Below, one piece after another: positions 35,473 to 42,488 of a stretch of DNA of 64,000 bases (positions are counted from its first letter, which is position 1; every line of letters starts with the position of its first letter). The notes below the pieces were generated by a model. That model did no database searches. It was given only the letters and a program-made list of their open reading frames with translations, and was not told where the DNA came from. The position numbers were made by a program, and so were the translations under genes. Source of the DNA: an uncultured Erythrobacter sp. (GTDB lineage: Bacteria; Pseudomonadota; Alphaproteobacteria; Sphingomonadales; Sphingomonadaceae); NCBI GenBank assembly GCA_947488085.1, contig CANKYI010000001.1, positions 2,985,928 through 3,049,927 of the forward strand. The letters run 5' to 3'.

Positions 35473-37499
35473 CCCTGCGGATCAGGAACCTGCGCATGCG
35501 CTCAATCACTTCTGACGGGGTATACGGTGCTGACATCCCGTTTGAGTCAGGGCTTAACGTAATCTGGGCTGACAATACCAAAGGCAAATCAACCTGCATG
35601 CAGGCGATGCTATACGCGCTCGGCCTCGAAAAAATGCTGAGCCCCCGTCGGGAGGTTCCTCTTCCGCATGCCATGACGACTTATTTGCATCGCGATAACG
35701 AGAGTAAGCTCGACATTTCTAGGTCATGGGTCGAACTTGAGATTGAGAATGGCCTCGGAAATATCGTAACTATACGTCGATCTGTCAAAGAAGAGAACGT
35801 TGACACTCGGTTGATTACAGTTTGGTCAGGGCCAATGCTCTCTAAGCCAGGGAGTCGCGGTGATGCACGTTACTATTTCGTGCGCGATGGCGGTGCATTC
35901 CTGCGCGAGGACGGCTTCCTCCACTTTCTAGAAGATTTCGTCGGTTGGGATATGCCAGTCGTCCGCAAGTATGACGGCCCGGAGGGGAAACTCCCGCTTG
36001 AGACGGTATTCCCACTGTTCTGGGTCGAACAAAAAACGGGATGGTCCGCGATTCCCGCTGCAATCCCAACCTATCTGCGCGTCCGAGAAGTGCACAAACG
36101 AGCAGTCGAATTCATTATGGGCCTCGATGTCCATAAACTCGAGATCGAGCGCCAGCGTTTGAAGGAGAGTTTCGACTTAAACAGGCGCAATTGGGCGACA
36201 GTTGTTGAAGAGATGGTCCGTCTAGCTGGGCGCTCCGGTGGAGTTCTAGCTGGCTTGCCGATGGAACCGATCGAAGACTCGGAAATTTTGGATCGCTGGT
36301 TACTGAAGCTTCGAGTGGACGACGAGATGGTTCCGGCGGAACAGCTACTCGCCAGCCTTAGCGGACGGGTCGCGCAATTGTCTGCAACTGCGGTGCCGAC
36401 TGTTGGCGACTCTGCTGAGGGACTGGTGGCTTCGCTCAGGTCGCTCAACGATCAACTCGACGAGGCCAACCGGCGCCGCATCGACCTTCATCGAACACAG
36501 CAGCTCAAGGCCGCTGATATCATCTCTCTTGAGGCACGGGTTGGCGCGCTCAAGGAGGATCTACAGAAAAATCAAGATGTTCAAAAACTGCACCGCTTCG
36601 CTGGGAGCGCCGGTTCGCTGACTCCCGATCGCTGCCCGACCTGCGAACAAGGCCTTGTTGATGCGCTTCTATCTCAAGAAGTGCTCGAAGTAGTAATGCC
36701 GATCAAGGACAATATTGAGTATATTCGTTCACAGCTAAAAATGTTCGAGGATATTCTCGCTCGTGAACGAGCGGCACGGCAACGCCTTGACGATAAAGCT
36801 ATAATCACGGCAGGCGAGATAAATGACCTACATGGTCGAATTCGTACTATAAAATCTGATCTGATCGGCCCTTCCGGTGCCCCGTCAGCAACGGCTGTAG
36901 AAGAGCGGGTTCGCATAGAGGCCCGTATTCGCGATATTGATGCGCTTGTTTCCGAACTCAGCGATGCCCAAAGCCGCCTTCGAACTCTCGCGGGGGAATT
37001 CCATGACCTGCGGACGGCTTTGAGTAACTTGCCTGATGACAAAATGACCGCCGACGATCGCGCCAAAATGGCGTCGCTCACTAGCTCGTTGGGTAAGCTC
37101 GCCAATGTATTTGGATTCTCAACCTTTCCATCACACGAACTCACACTCGATGAAGATAGCTATCGGCCGCAAAAGGAAGGGTATGAAATCGGGTTCGAAA
37201 CATCTGCAAGTGACGCCATTCGGCTCAAATGGGCCTATCAGTTAGGTCTGCTCGAGCTTAGCAAGAATCACGCGACAAACCATCCCGGCATGTTACTGCT
37301 TGACGAACCACGCCAGCAATCCTCTTCCAAGGTTAGCTTTGGAGCCCTACTCGAGCGTGCCGCCTCGTATAGCTCTGGTGACCAACAAGTGATCGTCTCA
37401 ACCAGCGAGGATATTGAAACGCTAATTCCAATACTAGAGCGCCTTGAATGCAAGAGAACGATTTTTGAAGGCTACGTATTGCAACCGGTGCCAAGTTAG
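35469..37499 (+). CDS. ABC-3C ATPase (SMC/RecN-like, with zinc-hook)
   Basis: A 676-aa SMC-like ATPase. Walker A is WADNTKGKSTCMQAM near residues 33-46; two coiled-coil arms flank a hook with CPTC (C390, C393), as in Rad50; Walker B is MLLLDEPRQQSS near the C-terminus. Such ATPases sense DNA ends or structures and license a partner nuclease. The TTG at 35469 has GGAG eight bases upstream and overlaps the previous stop (TTGA); a TTG at 35448 is also in frame. With the two preceding genes it makes a complete ABC-three-component operon. The trigger is unknown. Confidence 0.8.
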   Translation: MTLRIRNLRMRSITSDGVYGADIPFESGLNVIWADNTKGKSTCMQAMLYALGLEKMLSPRREVPLPHAMTTYLHRDNESKLDISRSWVELEIENGLGNIVTIRRSVKEENVDTRLITVWSGPMLSKPGSRGDARYYFVRDGGAFLREDGFLHFLEDFVGWDMPVVRKYDGPEGKLPLETVFPLFWVEQKTGWSAIPAAIPTYLRVREVHKRAVEFIMGLDVHKLEIERQRLKESFDLNRRNWATVVEEMVRLAGRSGGVLAGLPMEPIEDSEILDRWLLKLRVDDEMVPAEQLLASLSGRVAQLSATAVPTVGDSAEGLVASLRSLNDQLDEANRRRIDLHRTQQLKAADIISLEARVGALKEDLQKNQDVQKLHRFAGSAGSLTPDRCPTCEQGLVDALLSQEVLEVVMPIKDNIEYIRSQLKMFEDILARERAARQRLDDKAIITAGEINDLHGRIRTIKSDLIGPSGAPSATAVEERVRIEARIRDIDALVSELSDAQSRLRTLAGEFHDLRTALSNLPDDKMTADDRAKMASLTSSLGKLANVFGFSTFPSHELTLDEDSYRPQKEGYEIGFETSASDAIRLKWAYQLGLLELSKNHATNHPGMLLLDEPRQQSSSKVSFGALLERAASYSSGDQQVIVSTSEDIETLIPILERLECKRTIFEGYVLQPVPS

Positions 37500-37701
37500 G
37501 ATCGACATTCGCCAAATGAACAAGGGAGAATGTATATCAGATCGAGCTACCTTTGCCTGCGCGACACTAGGTGACGGCGGATTGCCCCATCGACTCTTCA
37601 AAACCAGACGGTCCGCAATCGGCCCAGTAGCTGACTTACTATGAGCTTCGTGTTGCCCTTTGCTTCTAGCAATTGTGGGATTGTCGGGTGCATCAAATTC
37701 A

Positions 37702-37729
37702 GTCCGAAACTTGTATACATTTTTCGGAC
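37702..37729. promoter_or_regulatory. AbiEi operator, inverted repeat 1
   Basis: GTCCGAAA (37702-37709) and TTTCGGAC (37722-37729) form a perfect inverted repeat with a 12-base spacer. The same arms recur 44 bases downstream (centre to centre). Two such repeats upstream of abiEi match the known cooperative autoregulation by AbiEi antitoxins. Confidence 0.65.
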
Positions 37730-37737
37730 CCGCCATA

Positions 37738-37774
37738 TGGACAATGTCCGAAATTCTGCTACATATTTCGGACA
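37738..37774 (+). promoter_or_regulatory. AbiEi operator, inverted repeat 2, and probable promoter
   Basis: TGTCCGAAAT (37745-37754) and ATTTCGGACA (37765-37774) form a perfect inverted repeat with a 10-base spacer. TGGACA (37738-37743) and TACATA (37760-37765) could be -35 and -10, with 16 bases between. Transcription would then begin close to the ATG at 37774, and no ribosome binding site is seen, so the abiEi message may be leaderless. Confidence 0.55.
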
Positions 37775-38427
37775 TGAATGCTGATGTCTCATCTTTGAAA
37801 GCGCAGATTATCGAGCGCATCGCAACCCGGCCGGGGAACGCGGTCTGGACGCCATCTGACTTCCTCGAGCTCGCTAACCGTGATGCAATCGACAAAAGCC
37901 TTCAGCGGCTGGTGAACGCTGGCGAGCTGCGCAGGATCGACCGGGGATTATACGATCGGCCGAAAATCAACAGCCTTACCAAAGAAAAGAGTGCGCCCGA
38001 TCCTCGACAAGTTGTCGAGGCAGTGGCGCGTCGAGACCAAATACGCGTGCTCGTCGATGGAATGACAGCAGCCAACGACCTTGGCCTAACCAATGCAGTG
38101 CCGGCGAAAATTGTCGTACACAGCGAGGCAAGGTCCAAGACGATCAAGCTCGGCAACCTCACCATCGTCTTCAAACAGACAGCCGCCAGCAAACTCTACT
38201 GGGCTGGCCGCCCAGCGATGCGGATTGTCCAGGCCTTGCACTGGCTTCGCGACACGATGCTGGGTGATGATGTTAAAAACTGGCGCGAGAGAGTGACCAG
38301 TATTCTCACGGATCCCGTTCATGGGAAGAAGCTGCGAGCCGACCTGGCAGATGGTTTCGCTACATTACCCGCCTGGATGCAGGACTTTTTGCGTCCGTTA
38401 CTGCACGATCAGGCGCTATTATCGTGA
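37774..38427 (+). CDS. abiEi: AbiEi-type antitoxin
   Basis: A 217-aa antitoxin of a type IV toxin-antitoxin and abortive-infection pair. The N-terminus is a winged helix (WTPSDFLELANRDAIDKSLQ, then RLVNAGELRRIDRGLYDRP), the C-terminal domain neutralises the toxin. AbiEi represses its own promoter by binding inverted repeats, and two strong repeats lie just upstream. I chose the ATG at 37774; in-frame ATGs further up lie in or before the operator. The stop overlaps the toxin start as GTGA. Confidence 0.88.
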   Translation: MNADVSSLKAQIIERIATRPGNAVWTPSDFLELANRDAIDKSLQRLVNAGELRRIDRGLYDRPKINSLTKEKSAPDPRQVVEAVARRDQIRVLVDGMTAANDLGLTNAVPAKIVVHSEARSKTIKLGNLTIVFKQTAASKLYWAGRPAMRIVQALHWLRDTMLGDDVKNWRERVTSILTDPVHGKKLRADLADGFATLPAWMQDFLRPLLHDQALLS

Positions 38428-39470
38428 GCTCCGCATTCGACGAAATTCTGCGTACCGATGCAGAAACGCGCAACGGGCTATACGCAGCAACTGCCCAAAG
38501 GCTCGGTACAACGCCGCAGAATGTCGAGAAAGATCTCTGGGTCTGCTGGACGCTAGACGCACTATTCAACGGACTTGGCGAAGGGCCTCGGCTGCTTTTC
38601 AAGGGCGGTACTTCTCTGTCCAAGGCATTCGGTCTGATCGAGCGCTTTTCCGAAGACATCGATGTGACTGTCTTCCGCGATGATTTGGGCCATCCGGCGT
38701 CAGTTGACGAACTCGAAGCGCTGAGTGGTAAGAAACGCCAAGCCGCGCTCGACCAAATGCGTGAGGCCTGTGAAGCCTATATCAACGGAGCATTGCTGGA
38801 ACGCCTTGAGGCACTCTGCGCTGAAACCGTTACTAGAACAGAGATCGAGAAAGCTGCGCTACGGGTGGAGGCTGATCCTCACGATCGACAGACCCTCTTG
38901 TTGGTCTATCCCAGTGCTACGCCCACTGATGACTACATAGCGAAGTCGGTGAAGATCGAATCAGGCGCAAAGTCAGCCCTCGATCCCAATTCGCTACAAA
39001 CCCTCACACCTTATGTGGATGTCGATGTTCCGGACATCGATCTCTCCGTACCGAACGTGACCGTAGTCGATGCTGGGCGTACGTTCTGGGACAAGGTGGT
39101 CATCCTTCACGGTCTGCGGCGCTGGTATGAGAACCGGGGGCAATTGCGGGGCAATGGGCAACGTGTCTCACGCCACTATTACGATGTGTTTCGTTTGCTT
39201 CAGTCTGACGCAGGCCAATCGGCGCTGAAAGACCCGGCACTCGGTGAAGACTGTGTCGCTCACGCCCGCATGTTCTTCAATCGACCGCCATTTGATCTAG
39301 CCTCAGCCCGCCCGCCAACCTTCGCCTTGTGTCCCGAGGAAGGAATGATTGATGATCTGCGGCAGGATTATCAGGCAATGAGTGTTATGATTTTCGGTGA
39401 TGCGCCTGCATTCGACGAAGTTATTGAAGCAGTCGCCGACTTGCAAAACCGTTTGAACGGGCGAACATGA
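38424..39470 (+). CDS. abiEii: AbiEii-type nucleotidyltransferase toxin
   Basis: A 348-aa nucleotidyltransferase toxin (DUF1814). The signature is clear: RLLFKGGTSLSKAFGLIERF with GG-S, then SEDIDVTVF carrying the catalytic D-x-D. AbiEii uses GTP or another nucleotide to stop growth when a phage infects. It starts with GTG, overlapping the antitoxin stop by four bases, and its own stop overlaps the next gene by four. The family-typical C-terminal region with NVTVVDAGRTFWDKVVILHG is present. Confidence 0.88.
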   Translation: MSSAFDEILRTDAETRNGLYAATAQRLGTTPQNVEKDLWVCWTLDALFNGLGEGPRLLFKGGTSLSKAFGLIERFSEDIDVTVFRDDLGHPASVDELEALSGKKRQAALDQMREACEAYINGALLERLEALCAETVTRTEIEKAALRVEADPHDRQTLLLVYPSATPTDDYIAKSVKIESGAKSALDPNSLQTLTPYVDVDVPDIDLSVPNVTVVDAGRTFWDKVVILHGLRRWYENRGQLRGNGQRVSRHYYDVFRLLQSDAGQSALKDPALGEDCVAHARMFFNRPPFDLASARPPTFALCPEEGMIDDLRQDYQAMSVMIFGDAPAFDEVIEAVADLQNRLNGRT

Positions 39471-41131
39471 CAGGCTTCCTCGACCGCCTGTTCGGAAAAC
39501 GCACGCCTGAGCGCAAAGGGGGAAGCAAGCGCTCAGGTGCAAGGCTAGATATCGACGAATATAGCCGCGGTCTCGTAATGATCGCGCAACTGGACTTCAT
39601 AGGCCACCACGCCAAGTCGCCCAACGGCAGTTATCGGCTGATCTGGGCGGACAGAACACCTGACGGCTCGCGAGGCGGGAACCGAGAAAGCGGGCACGGT
39701 TCGTGGTCACTGCTTCTTCACGATCAGATCGTCACATCTGGCAAACTTGAGCGACCACAAGAGGGAAAAGTCGCCGATAATGGCGTTTTCATTCTCCATG
39801 ATTGGATGTTTGGAAACGGATTACAGAGCCGTTTCATCGCCTATGACCGCGATGGGCAGCAGCTCATTAATCAGCACTTCGCAGCCAACCTTATGAGCAA
39901 TAGCCTCTCTCCTGATGGGCGCTATGCGATCTGCCAAACAGCTAATGCACCAGGAAGTGATGACAGCTGTCGGTACATGCTGTTCGACCTTGAAGCCCGA
40001 CACGAGATGGCAAGATGGGAAGTCGAGACTGGTTGGGCTGAGGGCTATGATTGGGATACTGGCGCTGAAAAAGTAATCATCTGCCTGAAAGATGGAGAGC
40101 GGGTCGCTTACGATTTTACTGGTTCTATGATCGACCGTGATGGTTGGCAGAGAGCTCGGATCGCTGCCGGCGATCTGGGTGTAATTAAAGACCTGCTGGC
40201 ATCGCAAAAGCCGCTTTCAGAGGGAACGCGAGCGGAAATCAAAGCCGGCCTCGAACGTGCAGCGCGCGAAGGTGAGCTATGGGGTCAGGCTCGTGCGTAC
40301 CGCTTTTTGGGTGAAATGTATGAAGCCGAGGGTAAGCGTGAAAAGGCGATTACGGCCTATGATGAGGCGCTAACACTAGACCCTAAGGTCGGTGTCGCAA
40401 GACGCGCTGACAAGCTTCGAAAACAAATGGGTCAGGACGAGACGAAACCTACGCGGAGAAAACAAAGCCGTTTCGAAAAACAAGCGCAGAGGCTTGGTAT
40501 CGAGCATGATGTAATCGTCCTTGAGAAGGGTGACGGAAAGGACTGGAGGCTACAGGCAGCCCATCAATGGTCCTCGGTCGAGTTTGCTTCACTGGAACAC
40601 TATCGCAATTTGGGCTGGAGCGGAGCTGCTTCCGAAGGCGGTTTAATCTTGACTTTGCTCAAGGCGGCATCGTTTCCAAGGCTCGATCCACGCAACGCCG
40701 ACACCTTTGTCGAAGCATTGTATGCGCAAAACGTTGCGTTTGATGAGGACCGTTTCGACAAGGGAGATCTGATCGCGGCGGTTTCACAAGCGACGCGTTC
40801 TCAGATCGAAACCAACTGGAAGATCATCTCTGCGAGCGCTGGGAGAACCCCAGCATTCTACCCCACCGTCCATGCAGAGCACGTGCTCGGCCTGTTCGAA
40901 ACCCTCGGGACTGAACGTCTAGCGAGGATTGCTGAGGTCTTCGCAAATGCCCCATACGATTTCAGATCCGGCTGGCCTGATTTGACTTTGTGGAAGGATA
41001 ATCTGGCCCGTTTTGTCGAAGTGAAAGCGCCATCCGATAGCTTTCACGCTAGTCAGGCTCGACTTATCTCCAAGCTGCTGCTGCCACTTGGATTTGACGT
41101 TGCATTGGCCGAAGTTCGGCCAAGCCCATAA
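39467..41131 (+). CDS. VRR-NUC nuclease with TPR-like region, third gene of the AbiE operon
   Basis: A 554-aa protein translationally coupled to abiEii (ATGA overlap). The C-terminus is a VRR-NUC nuclease domain (FAN1-type): SGWPDLTLW with D505, RFVEVKAPSD with E519 and K521, and the helix with Q530. Residues 260-325 contain a TPR-like repeat (ARAYRFLGEMYEAEGKREKA). The N-terminal 210 residues show repeated strand-rich blocks (LSPDGRYAICQ) that could be a beta-propeller-like sensor. AbiE operons normally have two genes, so this addition is unusual. It could be a linked defence nuclease; this is an inference. Confidence 0.72.
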   Translation: MTGFLDRLFGKRTPERKGGSKRSGARLDIDEYSRGLVMIAQLDFIGHHAKSPNGSYRLIWADRTPDGSRGGNRESGHGSWSLLLHDQIVTSGKLERPQEGKVADNGVFILHDWMFGNGLQSRFIAYDRDGQQLINQHFAANLMSNSLSPDGRYAICQTANAPGSDDSCRYMLFDLEARHEMARWEVETGWAEGYDWDTGAEKVIICLKDGERVAYDFTGSMIDRDGWQRARIAAGDLGVIKDLLASQKPLSEGTRAEIKAGLERAAREGELWGQARAYRFLGEMYEAEGKREKAITAYDEALTLDPKVGVARRADKLRKQMGQDETKPTRRKQSRFEKQAQRLGIEHDVIVLEKGDGKDWRLQAAHQWSSVEFASLEHYRNLGWSGAASEGGLILTLLKAASFPRLDPRNADTFVEALYAQNVAFDEDRFDKGDLIAAVSQATRSQIETNWKIISASAGRTPAFYPTVHAEHVLGLFETLGTERLARIAEVFANAPYDFRSGWPDLTLWKDNLARFVEVKAPSDSFHASQARLISKLLLPLGFDVALAEVRPSP

Positions 41132-41187
41132 GTACGGTCAATTGCCGAGAAGATGTACCGCTTCAAGCTGTTTGCGGATAGGCATGA

Positions 41188-41823
41188 CTAAAGAGCTCTC
41201 CCAAACCATATGACCCGGCCGATCACCTCAACTCCTTCACGATCGACATCATTCCATGAAGGATAGGCGGGATTGTCACTGGAAATTGTAATCTGTTTCG
41301 CGCCGGGCTTGATGGCGATGCGCTTTACGACCAACGTATCGTCGGAGCGCAGCACATAGATGCCATCCCGCAGCCTTGCGCCATGATCGGACGCATCGAC
41401 CAGAACCTCATCGCCATCGCTAAGTGTGGGCTCCATCGAATCTCCCAGAACGCTTACGATTGAAAGGCTGGCGCCCTTAGCGCCGGTCAATCTCCTGAGC
41501 CATTTCTCGTCAAACCCAAAGCGCGTGTAACTGGTCTCATTCGATGCAATAGCGCCGAAGCCGGCTGAGGCATCCACGTCCAGAACGGGAACTTCGATCA
41601 TTCCATCCATTGGTGTTTGAGCAGGACCACCGAGCCTTTGTTCATCGACCCCAAAGAAGCTTGCAAGTGTCTTGCGATCCTCGGGGTCAAGGATACGAGG
41701 CGATCCGCGCTTTATGAATTGCTGGATATAGCTTGGATTACGTCCAAGCAGCCTCGAAACCGCCGCGTAGCCGTATCCGCCCTGGGTGATCAGCCTCTCA
41801 AGTTCCTCTCTTACATGTTCCAT
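41188..41823 (-). CDS. S24-family CI/LexA-like repressor
   Basis: A 211-aa repressor. The N-terminal third holds a helix-turn-helix (GYAAVSRLLGRNPSYIQQFI); the C-terminal peptidase has the self-cleavage site A87-G88 (DASAGFG), nucleophile S129 (GDSMEPT) and general base K167 (VVKRIA). Such proteins cleave themselves when RecA filaments signal DNA damage. The divergent neighbour and dyads in the gap suggest it controls that region, and it may be the element's SOS-responsive switch. It could also be an ordinary chromosomal regulator carried along. Confidence 0.87.
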   Translation of the reverse strand: MEHVREELERLITQGGYGYAAVSRLLGRNPSYIQQFIKRGSPRILDPEDRKTLASFFGVDEQRLGGPAQTPMDGMIEVPVLDVDASAGFGAIASNETSYTRFGFDEKWLRRLTGAKGASLSIVSVLGDSMEPTLSDGDEVLVDASDHGARLRDGIYVLRSDDTLVVKRIAIKPGAKQITISSDNPAYPSWNDVDREGVEVIGRVIWFGRAL

Positions 41824-41848
41824 TTGTGTGGTCCTTCAGGATTGATCG

Positions 41849-41884
41849 TAGGATTTCTTCCTAGACTCGCGGAAATCATCCTAG
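41849..41884. promoter_or_regulatory. Candidate operator of the S24 repressor
   Basis: TAGGA-TTTCT-TCCTA (41849-41863) is a perfect dyad, and TCCTAG at 41859-41864 is repeated at 41879-41884, 20 bases on. Both lie between the divergent starts at 41823 and 41935. Confidence 0.4.
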
Positions 41885-41934
41885 TAAGAACATAACAAGA
41901 ACACAAGGGATTTGCGAGTCGGAGTGAGAAAGGT

Positions 41935-42174
41935 ATGACGCTGCTGGAACGGATCGAAAGGCATCTGAAAGACAACCATATTTCTGCAACGCGTTTTGGT
42001 AGGCGAGCGGTGGGCGATCCCCGATTTGTGCTCGATTTGAGGATGGGGCGCAGACCACGCCGAAGAACCATTGAGCGACTCAATGCCTATTTGAATACAC
42101 CTGAAAGCAGGCGTCCTTCAATCTCCCAGCAGCATTGCGCCAAAGGCCCGAATGGTTTGACCAACCGACCCTAA
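41935..42174 (+). CDS. Small HTH-like protein divergent from the S24 repressor
   Basis: A 79-aa basic protein (MTLLERIERHLKDNHISATR) with a short helix-turn-helix-like middle (FGRRAVGDPRFVLDLRMGR) and an RRRTIERLNAYL helix. It resembles small proteins often found next to S24 repressors in sphingomonads and may be a Cro-like counterpart. The ribosome binding site is weak (GAAAGG). Function is inferred from position and composition. Confidence 0.6.
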   Translation: MTLLERIERHLKDNHISATRFGRRAVGDPRFVLDLRMGRRPRRRTIERLNAYLNTPESRRPSISQQHCAKGPNGLTNRP

Positions 42175-42278
42175 GTCCAGTTGATTATCGACCAGATTTT
42201 GAGCTTCGCACAACTTGGCTTACACTCTCGTCTCGAGAGCAGAGGGGGCTTTGGTTTCTGGCGAAAGGACGCTGACTT

Positions 42279-42488
42279 ATGAGCAATTCCGACAAAACTC
42301 CGCCGGAGAGTAAAGGCGATTGGGAAGGCTTTCGCGAGATCGACCGCGCTATCGCTGAGGATCGCCTTACATCGTACACTTGGAAAAAGATCTGGGCTGA
42401 TCCTTGGGAACGAAAAGGCATCTACCTCTTCGCAGCCTTATTCATCGCATTTGTAATCTATGTCGTGATCTACGACGGCTTGATCTAA
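42279..42488 (+). CDS. Small single-pass membrane protein
   Basis: A 69-aa protein with a polar, acidic first half and one C-terminal transmembrane helix (IYLFAALFIAFVIYVVIYDG). AAAGGA precedes the ATG. Its TAA is directly followed by the traG stop on the other strand, with no bases between. It could be an exclusion or accessory factor of the transfer apparatus, but no family is recognised. Confidence 0.6.
   Translation: MSNSDKTPPESKGDWEGFREIDRAIAEDRLTSYTWKKIWADPWERKGIYLFAALFIAFVIYVVIYDGLI

Noticed and set aside
37660..37773. Longer N-terminus for the AbiEi antitoxin
   Set aside because: The extra codons run through the two operator repeats and resemble no known AbiEi start; the winged helix begins shortly after the ATG at 37774.
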